A stretch of 8,464 bases of DNA from Candidatus Peribacter sp. UBA2144. GTDB lineage: Bacteria > Patescibacteriota > Gracilibacteria > Peribacterales > Peribacteraceae. The notes under the pieces were generated by a model that did no database searches, had not been told where the DNA came from, and saw nothing but the letters and a program-made list of their open reading frames with translations. Within the stretch, counting starts at the first letter, position 1. Each line of letters begins with the position of its first letter. Made by a program: the position numbers and the translations under genes. The stretch spans positions 1-8,464 of the forward strand of contig DCXE01000048.1 in the NCBI GenBank assembly GCA_002328295.1, read 5' to 3'. Shown in pieces: positions 1 through 7,414 of this stretch.

Positions 1-15
1 GAAAGGCCTGCCAGC

Positions 16-119
16 CGTAGCCATAGCGTCGCTGTGCTAGAGACGCCATCCTACGCGCTTCGCGGCTTCGGATGGCAGCCTTCGCTATGCGAAGGCTGGA
101 ACGTCTTACGGGGCTATGG
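16..119. repeat. Nested GC-rich palindrome cluster
   Basis: Several inverted repeats are nested here. CCATAG (21-26) pairs with CTATGG (114-119). AGACG (41-45) pairs with CGTCT (102-106). GCCATCC (45-51) pairs with GGATGGC (70-76) and encloses CGCG-CTT-CGCG (54-64). A perfect 10-bp hairpin with a 3-base loop follows, CAGCCTTCGC / GCGAAGGCTG (76-98). Together they could fold as a multi-branched, cloverleaf-like structure. The GC content is clearly above that of the surrounding genes. It may be a miniature palindromic mobile element or a structured RNA; no tRNA signature is present. Confidence 0.55.
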
Positions 120-154
120 GAAGCTCAAAAGTAGATATGCGTGGAAGTTTTTTT

Positions 155-239
155 TGATACGGCTTCGCTGATTTACAAATTTATTTGTTCAATCTACTGC
201 GAATCTTACAACGGCGAAGCGTAGGCTACGCCGCTATCA
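155..239. repeat. Second palindrome cluster sharing words with the first
   Basis: TGATA (155-159) pairs with TATCA (235-239). CGGC (160-163) pairs with GCCG (230-233) after a one-base bulge, and TTCGC (164-168) pairs with GCGAA (214-218). Inside the right arm, GCGTAG (219-224) and CTACGC (226-231) form a further palindrome. The words GCTTCGC/GCGAAGC and GCGTAG/CTACGC recur here, in the 16-119 cluster and once more near 274-280, so the two clusters probably belong to one repeat family. Confidence 0.45.
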
Positions 240-355
240 ATAATACAATAGAACTGTAAATTTTGATGTCATTCGCGTAGCCGTGTGAAGAGGTATTGAC
301 TTAGGTTTTTTGACAATCACCATATATAACTACCGCCCCGCCACCCTTAGCTTTA

Positions 356-400
356 ACCCACCCTCCTTCGGCAAGCTCAGGACAGGCTTGGGGGGCGGGT
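356..400 (-). terminator. GC-rich hairpin after the DUF3352-like gene
   Basis: ACCCACCCTCC (356-366) pairs with GGGGGGCGGGT (390-400): 11 pairs with one G-U pair and one mismatch, around a loop of 23 bases. It lies 19 bases beyond the TGA stop of the minus-strand gene ending at 419, where a transcript terminator would be expected. No U-tract follows on the minus strand, so it is not a textbook intrinsic terminator. It may instead stabilise the mRNA 3' end or simply be an inserted repeat. Confidence 0.4.
365..389. repeat. Widespread short repeat motif (TTCGGCAAGCTCAGGACA type)
   Basis: This 25-base stretch, centred on TTCGGCAAGCTCAGGACA, closely matches a short interspersed motif that I recall from intergenic regions of many environmental bacteria, usually written CTTCGACAAGCTCAGGACAG. 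Only one copy lies in this window. It fills the loop and inner edges of the hairpin at 356-400. I recognise it from memory only; its function is not established. Confidence 0.45.
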
Positions 401-418
401 GTATCCAGATTCAGTTTA

Positions 419-1462
419 TCAGTCAGAAACAATAGAGAGAGTATCTACATTCCCACTCTTCTCTAATGACCAAAGAACCTGATTAGGTTGATAATCAGAG
501 TAGTTTAGTACTTGTACAAACGGAGTTTCATCAAGCATCTCATTGAGCTTGTTCATATCAAAAATCCCATCCGCCACCCTTAAAGAAGTCGTCATAGACG
601 AAAGCGATGGGGGAGTGATTGAAACGTTTTGATCCAGAATTTCGCGAAGCGCATTCTCATCATTAGACATTACAAACATTGCTCCGCGTTGGGCGGTTGC
701 AAATGTTCTTGAATCGGATGAAATCAGAAATATTTTCCACTGTTTGTAGTTAGATTCTTCTTCAACAAAGTTATCATAAGAAACGCGCACATCACGAGAA
801 TTAAATCTTCCTTTCAGATCTCTTTCCTTAATACCTGCTTTAGAAACATTTGATATGAATTTGCTATGAAGGTCTTCTAATTTATTTTCCAAAGTTTTAG
901 ATCGCTCCATCATTCCTTTCAGTGCCACAATCAAAGTACCCGACGAGTTTCTTCCAATGTAAAGAATCGATGGGCGACTAAGCATAGAAGTAATGGATTG
1001 GTTCAGACTCATTTCTGTACCGAATATTTCTTCGGCTAAATAATTAAGTCTTCCTTCTGCAAAGCTTCTTTGTTCATTATCCATTTTGTTTATTAGGAAA
1101 TTCCATGATCTTGCACCATCTGCGAGTCTGAGGGTCAGGAACGATCCGGAAAAAGAGGATTTGATAGTAGGAGAAAGTGAAAAGTCCGGAATTGAAGACG
1201 GTTCTTTGAATCGAATTTGAATTGCATTGTTATCTAAATCAACAATGCATCCTGTGCCCGTTGGTAAGAAGGAGTACAGAGATATTTTTTTTGATTGTAT
1301 GCAGTTATCATCCGATTCAATTTCAATTTGTACTTCAGATTCGCTTAAGTTTTCTCCTTCAATCTCTGTAACCATATTTGTTGCCGTGATTAAGACTGCC
1401 AGAAGCATCAGTGAAGCTGCTATTGATATGATGAGAGCAAGGAGAGGGCGCACATGCAACAT
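419..1462 (-). CDS. Membrane-anchored protein, DUF3352-like
   Basis: A protein of 347 residues with one N-terminal membrane segment (about residues 6-27, LLALIISIAASLMLLAVLI) and a large domain on the outer face of the membrane. Residues 160-275 (strands LYIGRNSSGTLIVALKG and FATAQRGAMFVMSNDENALREIL) resemble DUF3352-type proteins, where a strand reading 'xxFVMSND' precedes a helix. That is recognition from pattern only, and no catalytic motif is visible. I chose the ATG at 1462 over a TTG at 1474, because the TTG adds only four residues and lies inside an inverted repeat. No clear Shine-Dalgarno site precedes either. It sits 91 bases behind the TPR gene on the same strand and was probably co-transcribed with it. 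The stop is TGA. Function unknown; an envelope role is inferred. Confidence 0.8.
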   Translation of the reverse strand: MLHVRPLLALIISIAASLMLLAVLITATNMVTEIEGENLSESEVQIEIESDDNCIQSKKISLYSFLPTGTGCIVDLDNNAIQIRFKEPSSIPDFSLSPTIKSSFSGSFLTLRLADGARSWNFLINKMDNEQRSFAEGRLNYLAEEIFGTEMSLNQSITSMLSRPSILYIGRNSSGTLIVALKGMMERSKTLENKLEDLHSKFISNVSKAGIKERDLKGRFNSRDVRVSYDNFVEEESNYKQWKIFLISSDSRTFATAQRGAMFVMSNDENALREILDQNVSITPPSLSSMTTSLRVADGIFDMNKLNEMLDETPFVQVLNYSDYQPNQVLWSLEKSGNVDTLSIVSD

Positions 1463-1470
1463 AGTAAACA

Positions 1471-1531
1471 CCAAATTCCAAATTCACAAATTCCAAAGGC
1501 ACTTATTTGGAATTTGGTTTCTGGAATTTGG
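1471..1531. repeat. Long AATTTGG inverted repeat between two genes
   Basis: Two perfect 10-bp stems are stacked. AAATTCCAAA (1488-1497) pairs with TTTGGAATTT (1506-1515) around an 8-base loop, and CCAAATTCCA (1471-1480) pairs with TGGAATTTGG (1522-1531). Seven and six unpaired bases lie between them. The unit GGAATTTGG is also tandemly reiterated. It fills most of the 91-base gap between the TPR gene and the DUF3352-like gene. It could be a transcript attenuator or a miniature interspersed repeat. No U-tract follows on the minus strand. Confidence 0.65.
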
Positions 1532-1553
1532 AATTTTGATGTAAATCACAATT

Positions 1554-2861
1554 TTATCCTTCAAGCTCGGTTAGTTTTTCTTCAACACTCTTCATATCCG
1601 GATTTATACTCAAGGCTCTTTGGAATGCGTCTCTTGCTTCGGCATCCCTATCCGTTTCCATACTTGTCCATCCGAGCAGTTCCCAGGCACGAGCATGTTG
1701 AGGCCATCGCTTGGTAGCCTCCTTAGCCTTGATGTACGCCTCTTCGCCATTTCCAATAGCCAGACTGGCTGTGATATAGCCGTCATAAGTCTCGAATGTG
1801 GCGTCATTGTGGCTTGTCAGTTCCTCATATTGCTTAAGAGCTAACTCTAAATTGCTACTCGCGAGTGCTTCTTCTGCAATTAGTCTGCGAATCTCTATTT
1901 CCGGGCTGAAGCCGTTTGTTAGTGCATACTCAAAGAAAGTAATTGCGTTTGAATGTTGGTCGAGAGCTGCATAAACTCGAGCAAGGAAGTATTGAATCTC
2001 CGGTTTTTGTGGATCGATATTGTAAGCAGATTCAAGTGATGAAAGTGCGCCTTCAAAACGTTCTGTAATAAGCTCGCAATATCCCTGAACAATCCACGCG
2101 TCACGATAATCGGGCATAGAATTTGTTACTTGCACAAGAAGCGGAAGAGCCAGCTCACACTCTTGCGACTGAGCTAGCGCTCTTGCTATAAGGGTTATCA
2201 GATGAAGATTTGACCCTTCTGGAAATAGTGCGTATTCATCGTAGGCTGATTTGAGAGTTCGTGCGTAAGATCTGAGTACGGGATCCCAGCCGTTTATAAC
2301 AGGATCCAGTTCTTGCAACGCGTTGTTGTGATTTCCTTGAACGATAGAAAGAAGTGCCAAGCCGTAATGTTTCTGTGGCGAGTCCAGAGCATCATCCAGA
2401 ATCTTTTGAGCTTTAACAAACTCACCAGCTCTAAGTTCAACAATGCTTTCAATCAAGAGTAGATCTTCATTGCGCGCTCCGGCTGATCGCATCTTTGTGA
2501 TTGTAGATCGAACTCCTGGTATCTCTCGACGTTGCAATTGTGCTTGCGCAAGTTTCCTAAGAGCGGGGAGTCCTCCCTTGGCCTTAACAGCTCTTGCATA
2601 TTCTTCCTGGGCTTCTTTCCATTCACCTCTAATCGAGAACAAATCACCCTGCCGCATATGAAGAAGAGCTTTGTCGCGCGGATCAATCGGCGCATCCGGA
2701 ATGATAGTCGTTGGCGATTCAATTGTCGGCCTAAGGAAAGATAGAGGATCCTCCAAAATATTCGTCGACTTGCCTATTTGCCACCATACAAACGCTACCA
2801 AAAGCCCCGAAAGAAATGCGGCAAGAGCAACTGGCACTACGATTCTGGCTGGAATCCCCAT
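1554..2861 (-). CDS. Membrane-anchored tetratricopeptide (TPR) repeat protein
   Basis: A protein of 435 residues with an N-terminal membrane anchor (about residues 7-29, IVVPVALAAFLSGLLVAFVWW), a Pro/Thr-rich linker (about 36-60), then TPR helical hairpins to the C-terminus. The clearest TPR units are near 64-97 (GDLFSIRGEWKEAQEEYARAV), 256-289 (WIVQGYCELITERFEGALSSLESAYNIDP), 290-323 (YFLARVYAALDQHSNAITFFEYAL) and 396-429 (LGWTSMETDRDAEARDAFQRALSINP). TPR arrays bind other proteins; with the anchor, this one probably scaffolds an envelope complex. I prefer the ATG at 2861; a TTG at 2882 would add seven residues, and neither start has a Shine-Dalgarno site. It is followed 91 bases later by the DUF3352-like gene and preceded by a 263-base gap, so the two may form a separate transcript. 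The partner is unknown. Confidence 0.88.
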   Translation of the reverse strand: MGIPARIVVPVALAAFLSGLLVAFVWWQIGKSTNILEDPLSFLRPTIESPTTIIPDAPIDPRDKALLHMRQGDLFSIRGEWKEAQEEYARAVKAKGGLPALRKLAQAQLQRREIPGVRSTITKMRSAGARNEDLLLIESIVELRAGEFVKAQKILDDALDSPQKHYGLALLSIVQGNHNNALQELDPVINGWDPVLRSYARTLKSAYDEYALFPEGSNLHLITLIARALAQSQECELALPLLVQVTNSMPDYRDAWIVQGYCELITERFEGALSSLESAYNIDPQKPEIQYFLARVYAALDQHSNAITFFEYALTNGFSPEIEIRRLIAEEALASSNLELALKQYEELTSHNDATFETYDGYITASLAIGNGEEAYIKAKEATKRWPQHARAWELLGWTSMETDRDAEARDAFQRALSINPDMKSVEEKLTELEG

Positions 2862-2996
2862 CGGATGGAGAGAGTACAGCAAAGAGGGGAGTTGCTCAAT
2901 GTTCTATTCAAGGGGCTCCGGTTCTCCGAATTGCGTAGTTTGGGGGACAGAACGAAAGATCGGAAGAATTCAAGACCGAAAGCAAATTAAAAGCAT

Positions 2997-3048
2997 TAAG
3001 GAAAAAATTTAAAAGAATAAAAAAAGCTTTTTCTCTTTAAATCTTTTA
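2997..3048 (-). terminator. Possible AT-rich terminator after the 205-residue gene
   Basis: On the minus strand, TTTAAA (3041 down to 3036) can pair with TTTAAA (3013 down to 3008). The inner palindrome AAAAAGCTTTTT lies between them, and six T follow directly (3007 to 3002). This stem plus U-run layout fits an intrinsic terminator for the transcript ending with the gene at 3125. The stem is almost all A-T and imperfect, so the call is weak. Confidence 0.3.
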
Positions 3049-3090
3049 CCTTCCTTTTTCTCTTGTTGCCTTTCTTTCTTTCATTCTTTT
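3010..3090. other. Purine/pyrimidine-skewed stretch within the 2862-3124 gap
   Basis: The plus strand is strongly pyrimidine-biased from about 3027 to 3090 (runs such as CTTCCTTTTTCTC and TTTCTTTCTTTC). The transcribed minus-strand RNA would therefore be purine-rich (GAAAGAAAGAAAGG). It fills much of the 263-base gap between the 205-residue gene and the TPR gene. I see no gene in this gap and no convincing promoter for the TPR gene. Confidence 0.45.
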
Positions 3091-3124
3091 ACTAATTGTT
3101 CCAATGATTTTTCTTATGATTCAT

Positions 3125-3742
3125 TTAGTCTACTGACGGAGACAGCTCGCCATCTTCATCTTCCTCGGTCGACATGTCTTCAATGGTAGATTTAGCTGCG
3201 GCTTCTGCCATTTGCTTTGGCAAAACATTCTCCACAGCTCCCCACACAGCATTGTCGTCATCAGGCAGAAGGATTGTTACCTGGTCTCCAACTTCGGCTC
3301 TGTAGAAAGTTACCGAAGCCAAGAGAACTCTGTAAGCCTTTCCTTCGGCAAGAACTTTGTACTGGCCGTCTTCCTGAATTAGCACTCCTACAAGAACCTT
3401 CCTCTCGATAGGAGAGATTTGTTTGTAGATAAATTTCCCTTCATCTGAAATCGTAAGTTTCATTCCATCGCCTTCCACAAGTTTGCTCTTTGAAGCATAG
3501 TTTGCTGGAACCGGATATGTTTGGCCTTCACCGTCTGTCATATTTTGTCCATCAAAAATTCCCTCAACAACTTTGCCATTTGCGGATCCTGAAGAAGGCA
3601 TCTCTTCGGCTTTGGTTATAATACGTTCTTTTTCAATATCAGAAACACCTGTTGCATCCCTGAGTAAAGCGTATGCAGTTTTAAGTGAAGACATGGCACT
3701 GTCGACTAATTCTTGAATCTGTACTAATTTATCATCTGACAT
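3125..3742 (-). CDS. Conserved hypothetical protein, CPR type
   Basis: A protein of 205 residues with no signal peptide or membrane segment, so probably cytoplasmic. Residues 1-45 look helical (VQIQELVDSAMSSLKTAYALL). Residues 57-175 form a beta-rich core that opens with KVVEGIFDGQNMTDGEGQTYPVPANYASKSKLVEGD and continues through YKQISPIERKVLVGVL and YRVLLASVTFYRAEVGDQVTILLP to AVWGAVENVLP. Residues 186-205 form an acidic tail. The core matches my memory of an uncharacterised protein common in CPR genomes, but I know of no function. It starts 15 bases after the kinase stop, with no Shine-Dalgarno site, so it is very likely co-transcribed with the kinase. The short gap suggests translation by re-initiation or coupling. 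The stop is TAA. Confidence 0.85.
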   Translation of the reverse strand: MSDDKLVQIQELVDSAMSSLKTAYALLRDATGVSDIEKERIITKAEEMPSSGSANGKVVEGIFDGQNMTDGEGQTYPVPANYASKSKLVEGDGMKLTISDEGKFIYKQISPIERKVLVGVLIQEDGQYKVLAEGKAYRVLLASVTFYRAEVGDQVTILLPDDDNAVWGAVENVLPKQMAEAAAKSTIEDMSTEEDEDGELSPSVD

Positions 3743-3757
3743 GATGTATATTGGGAG

Positions 3758-4750
3758 TTAATTGCTAATTTCCACAACAGACAGGTTTGTATCAGCTAGC
3801 CGTTTTCTCATCTCTATGTCTGTGATCAGTCCTGCCTGAGCGCCAATCTTTGAAACGACGCTTGCGGCATTAATAGTACCTGCTTTCAGGGCTTCTGGCA
3901 AGGAAAGCCCGTTTAAAAGTGCCCATGTAATTCCTGTTCCAAATGCATCTCCTGCTCCGGTTGTATCTATTACCTCAATTTCCGAAAGGCATGGACAGTA
4001 GAATGTATTTGTGCCGTCGGATGCGATAGTACCTTCCTTGCCTTCGGTAATAAAAACGTTAGAGACCCCGGTCCCGATGAGAGCTTTCATGGCGTCCTCC
4101 TTAGATTCAGTTTTTGTAAATTTCTTTGCTTCCGTTGCGTTTACCAACAACAAGTCCGTGTGCTCAAGAAGCCTCTTGTTATTCGGTTCATCAGTTCCTT
4201 TGTCCAATTGGCACCCACCTGGGTTCCAAGTGAATTTCGGTCCATTATCGTCAGCGAGCACATCGACAATATCATCTTGGATTACGCAATTTTGTTCTTG
4301 AATATGGTTCAAATAAACCCAATCAACATTCTTTGCTTCTTCTTTATGAAAGTTTGAATCATGAAGATGAACATTGGTTCCAGGTGTGTAAAGGATAACG
4401 CGCTCACCTCCAGAAGCGGACAGAATAATTGAAAAGCTGGATACTTCATTATCCACAATTGTAATGCAATCTGTATTCACTCCTTCCTTCTTTAGATTTT
4501 CAATTAACTTCTCCCCCCATTGGTCAGATCCAATTACACCACAGAGGCACGCAGAACATCCAAGCCTCGAAAGTCCGACGGAAGAATTAGAAGCACCGCC
4601 TCCGCAAGTTTCGATTACATCCTCAACTTTTATTTTATCACCGAGAGGAAGCGCAATCGATTTGCCTTCGCCGCATTCATGAATAAGGTCAGTACTTGTT
4701 CTTACAAACAGGTCATAAGTTGCGCCTCCGATTGACATTGTTTTATTCAT
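3758..4750 (-). CDS. PfkB-family carbohydrate/nucleoside kinase
   Basis: A cytoplasmic kinase of 330 residues, the usual length for the ribokinase/PfkB family, which transfers phosphate from ATP to a sugar or nucleoside hydroxyl. The first family signature is at about 50-64 (GGGASNSSVGLSRLG) and the second at about 262-275 (DTTGAGDAFGTGIT), with the GAGD anion hole and the expected catalytic base Asp268. NATEAKKF (204-211) matches the N-x-x-E motif that binds Mg and phosphate. Between the first strand (SIGGATYDLFV) and the GGG motif is an insert containing a PLGDKI stretch, as in CPR homologues. The substrate cannot be read from the sequence: ribose, fructose or adenosine are all possible. 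It starts 32 bases after the surface-protein stop; AAGGTG lies about 13 bases before the ATG, which is too far for a good ribosome site. The stop is TAA. Confidence 0.93.
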   Translation of the reverse strand: MNKTMSIGGATYDLFVRTSTDLIHECGEGKSIALPLGDKIKVEDVIETCGGGASNSSVGLSRLGCSACLCGVIGSDQWGEKLIENLKKEGVNTDCITIVDNEVSSFSIILSASGGERVILYTPGTNVHLHDSNFHKEEAKNVDWVYLNHIQEQNCVIQDDIVDVLADDNGPKFTWNPGGCQLDKGTDEPNNKRLLEHTDLLLVNATEAKKFTKTESKEDAMKALIGTGVSNVFITEGKEGTIASDGTNTFYCPCLSEIEVIDTTGAGDAFGTGITWALLNGLSLPEALKAGTINAASVVSKIGAQAGLITDIEMRKRLADTNLSVVEISN

Positions 4751-4782
4751 AATTCAGTGAGTTCACCTTATATAGTTTATAC

Positions 4783-7311
4783 CTATTCACTCCTATATTG
4801 GGACTCCATCTGTTTCATAAAATCCAATGTCATCTTCATAGTCTTTCTACGATGCCAGTGCAGATAAAGAAAGAAACCGGAAATTGCAATTGCGATCCAG
4901 ACAGGGAGGGGGAGTCCTGTTGATGGGGTTGACGGTGCACCTCCGTGATATTGGGTGGAACCTTGAGTAGATGCACTTGCTCTTGGTGCGGGAGTAGTTG
5001 TTGGCCTTTTGGCAAAGGTGCCCGGAGGTGCCTGTTGAGCAGGAGTGGGAGTGAATGCAGTCGCAGGTCCTTTGGGAGTTCCAGATATTTCGTCTGCTAT
5101 TTCCCGCAAGACTTCGCCGGTAGTTGATACAGGTGTTACTCGCAGGTAATAAGTTACACCGTTGATTATATCGCGCAGGGCGAATTTTCTTAATTCTCCG
5201 CTTATAGTCCTCTGTTCTGAGTATGAGCCTTCTGCTGCTCCGTATTCAAGAAGGTATGCAGAAAGAGTTGTACCTTCAGGCGGATCATTCCACTCCAACA
5301 TAAGCGTATTTGATTGTTCACTCACCTTAAGTCCAAGCCCTTGTGTTGTGTATTCGATAACTTCACTTTTTTCTTCGCTCTCGCGGTTTCCTTGCAATGC
5401 GGTTACCGAAAAGTAGTAAGATTTGCTTGCTTCAAGTCCTGCGATTGCAGCCTTTGAAGTAGCCTTTTTGGTATCTAATGTGTACAGGAAGTCGTTTGGT
5501 TTTTCGCCAACATATATGCGGTACGCATCAACGCGGTCTCCTTCAACGGCATCCCACGTTAGCTCAACGGTTCCTGGTGATTTTTCTTTTGCTATTACAT
5601 TTTCTATTTGTGGCAGGCCAGCTTCTTTAACAATTATATTGGCTATCATTTCTATTTCATTACCTGCATCATCTTCAGCTTTGACGACGGGTTGATAAGT
5701 GCCAGCTTCAGGTGCTACAAACTCGATTGTAAAACTTCCACTCTCAGTTTCACTTTCCTGCAGTTCCAATTCTTCATCATTTAGATTCATTAATACCTTC
5801 TTTGCATCTTTTTCTGTTTTGACTGTAACGGTCACGGTGTCTCCTGCCTCAGGTGTAACCGGATCGAATATAATAGTTTCTATTTCCGGAGGCTCCATAT
5901 CTAGTATCAAATGGATATTACCAGAATCAAATCTTCCGCTTTCATCGCGGACTCGCAAAGTATGATCGGTCTGTTCATCGTTGAGTTTAATCTTTATGGA
6001 AAATTTACCATCTTGATCTGTTTCATCGCTTACATCCTTCTTTCCTCCGATTACCAAAAGGTTAATAAACGGTGGGCCTTCTCCTTTTAACTTAATCTCT
6101 GCGGAGCTTATTGTTGAATTGTTTTTATGCGAAGTGACTTTTAGAGTTGGAGCCATGGAATCGTCTCCGCCAGAAACCGTGATTGATGCCTGTGCGTTTA
6201 CTTCCTTATCCGAGCTGTCTTCTATATGCAAAAAATGCTCGCCGGGTGTTCTAAATCTAAGCCCAAGAGTAAGTGCTTTCTCACCAAGATTTTGAGGTTG
6301 AAATTGTATTTTTCCTTCCAGGGGCAACAGTGCTGTAGGATCAGTTGAAGATAGAAGTGCAGTTCCGGTGTAATCCTCGACGCGCTTACCATTTTGATCG
6401 ACTGCAGTGATTTTCATAGTAGCATCGTCATTAACTTTCATTTCTGGAGGAACATCGATTTTGAAAGTACTTATTACATCGAATCCATTTGCTTGTCCGT
6501 ATAATGCTCGACCCATTACTGAGCCGATTACATTGTATCCGGCAGGTTTGGATGGAACCGGGGTGCCAAAGTTGGGCTGCGGGTTTGAAAGGGCAGGAGC
6601 CGAGGGTCCGTAAGTCTGATAATTGTATGAAGGCGGCTGGTAATAAGGCTGATTGTATTGAGGTGCAGGATAATATCCTCCAACTGCCTGGGATGATGCG
6701 CCGGCCGAAAGCTCCAAGGTATCATCAATCAATTTTCCACTTACAAGATCCATTGCTCTAAGTGTCATCTGACCTTGTTCCTTGGTCGTCACTTCAAAAA
6801 CCTGTGTCCCGTTTGCATCAGTTTCGCTTGCGAGCGGAGTAATAGTGTCAGCTGACCTGCTGGAAATGAGTTCCACAGGTCTTCCGGACAGGGGATTTGC
6901 ATATCTATCCCTCAGAATCACAGTTACTTGGACAGTATCTTCTCCGTTAGGATCCATTGCCTGATAGTCAGATTGAATTGAACTCGCTGTAGGCTCCATA
7001 GATTCAGGAAGAACCTCGAAAAATCCAGAAGCCATCAGTTTATCGCCATCATATGCTTCAATTTCATAAGTACCGATTGCCTCCGAGTCTTTCCCTGCCA
7101 CCTCAACAGTGGAGTCGGCTCCAATATTCTCCACAATCTCCGATCCGAAAGGGGGAACAACCACGACTTCGCCGGATGTCATACCTTTTACTTCGATAAC
7201 AGTTCCAAGTCCTGCAACTGTGTCCTGTGCATTAATTTGCACAGATGCAGCTGCTGGGAGCGGTAAGACCAAGCTTATTGTTAATGCGATAGTTCGTGCG
7301 AGATTCTTCAT
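4783..7311 (-). CDS. Surface-anchored Ig-like / fibronectin type III protein
   Basis: A protein of 842 residues. It has a signal peptide (1-22, ending LPLPAAA), an Ig-like domain (about 24-101), a second one of Big_1/invasin type (about 107-201), a Tyr/Pro-rich linker (about 211-258), an Ig-like domain (about 276-380, ending ITVSGG), two more Ig-like domains (about 387-470 and 472-562), and two fibronectin type III domains (about 565-656 and 659-744). A Thr/Pro/Ala-rich stalk (745-798) leads to a membrane segment (about 801-818, PVWIAIAISGFFLYLHW), then RRK and a short inner tail. The topology is outside for the repeats and inside for the tail. Such domain chains usually serve adhesion or surface structure; no enzyme domain is visible. 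It opens the operon with the kinase and the 205-residue gene, under the promoter at 7338-7366. The ATG lacks a Shine-Dalgarno site nearby. The stop is TAG. Confidence 0.9.
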   Translation of the reverse strand: MKNLARTIALTISLVLPLPAAASVQINAQDTVAGLGTVIEVKGMTSGEVVVVPPFGSEIVENIGADSTVEVAGKDSEAIGTYEIEAYDGDKLMASGFFEVLPESMEPTASSIQSDYQAMDPNGEDTVQVTVILRDRYANPLSGRPVELISSRSADTITPLASETDANGTQVFEVTTKEQGQMTLRAMDLVSGKLIDDTLELSAGASSQAVGGYYPAPQYNQPYYQPPSYNYQTYGPSAPALSNPQPNFGTPVPSKPAGYNVIGSVMGRALYGQANGFDVISTFKIDVPPEMKVNDDATMKITAVDQNGKRVEDYTGTALLSSTDPTALLPLEGKIQFQPQNLGEKALTLGLRFRTPGEHFLHIEDSSDKEVNAQASITVSGGDDSMAPTLKVTSHKNNSTISSAEIKLKGEGPPFINLLVIGGKKDVSDETDQDGKFSIKIKLNDEQTDHTLRVRDESGRFDSGNIHLILDMEPPEIETIIFDPVTPEAGDTVTVTVKTEKDAKKVLMNLNDEELELQESETESGSFTIEFVAPEAGTYQPVVKAEDDAGNEIEMIANIIVKEAGLPQIENVIAKEKSPGTVELTWDAVEGDRVDAYRIYVGEKPNDFLYTLDTKKATSKAAIAGLEASKSYYFSVTALQGNRESEEKSEVIEYTTQGLGLKVSEQSNTLMLEWNDPPEGTTLSAYLLEYGAAEGSYSEQRTISGELRKFALRDIINGVTYYLRVTPVSTTGEVLREIADEISGTPKGPATAFTPTPAQQAPPGTFAKRPTTTPAPRASASTQGSTQYHGGAPSTPSTGLPLPVWIAIAISGFFLYLHWHRRKTMKMTLDFMKQMESQYRSE

Positions 7312-7337
7312 GTATTTTTATTTCAAGTAATCCTTAT

Positions 7338-7366
7338 ATGTTAGCAGAAAAAGGGGATTCTCTCAA
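7338..7366 (-). promoter_or_regulatory. Sigma70-type promoter for the surface-protein operon
   Basis: On the minus strand, TTGAGA (7366 to 7361) stands 17 bases before TAACAT (7343 to 7338). That is five of six matches at -35, four of six at -10 and ideal spacing. The predicted start of transcription is near 7331, giving a leader of about 20 bases before the ATG at 7311. AAGGA (7335 to 7331) lies at the transcription start, not at a ribosome-site distance. Confidence 0.55.
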
Positions 7367-7414
7367 TTCAGAGGGTATAACGAGAACATAAATAAAAAGT
7401 AATGTCTATATGTA

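Larger units (their letters stand above)
1..418. other. Gene-poor region at the left edge
   Basis: No convincing gene lies in the first 418 bases. Plus-strand frame 1 is open from the window edge to a TGA at 169-171 (56 codons). Its sequence is dictated by GC-rich palindromes and resembles no family I know, so I do not call it a gene. The region holds palindromic GC-rich clusters (about 16-119 and 155-239), an AT-rich stretch at about 240-330, and a GC-rich hairpin at 356-400 just beyond the 3' end of the neighbouring minus-strand gene. It could be the remains of a mobile palindromic element. Confidence 0.6.

Noticed and set aside
1..171. Open plus-strand frame of 56 codons running in from the left edge
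   Set aside because: Its coding content is imposed by palindromic GC-rich words and matches no family I know; there is no visible start.
310..330. TTGACA followed by TATAAC on the plus strand as a promoter
   Set aside because: The spacing is only 9 bases and no gene lies downstream on that strand.
1227..1717. Overlapping plus-strand open frames opposite the DUF3352-like and TPR genes
   Set aside because: They are antisense to well-supported genes and have no signal of their own.
4733..4756. TTGACA and CATAAT on the plus strand near the kinase start
   Set aside because: The spacing is about 10 bases, it lies within the 5' end of a minus-strand gene, and it faces no plus-strand gene.
4865..4930. 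Sortase-type sorting signal near residues 795-820 of the surface protein (PSTPSTGLPLP, hydrophobic, RRK)
   Set aside because: No true LPxTG is present, and about 20 residues follow the basic cluster, so a plain transmembrane anchor fits better.
7019..7330. Plus-strand open frames opposite the signal-peptide end of the surface protein
   Set aside because: They are shadows of the real minus-strand gene, which has a signal peptide, recognisable domains and a promoter.
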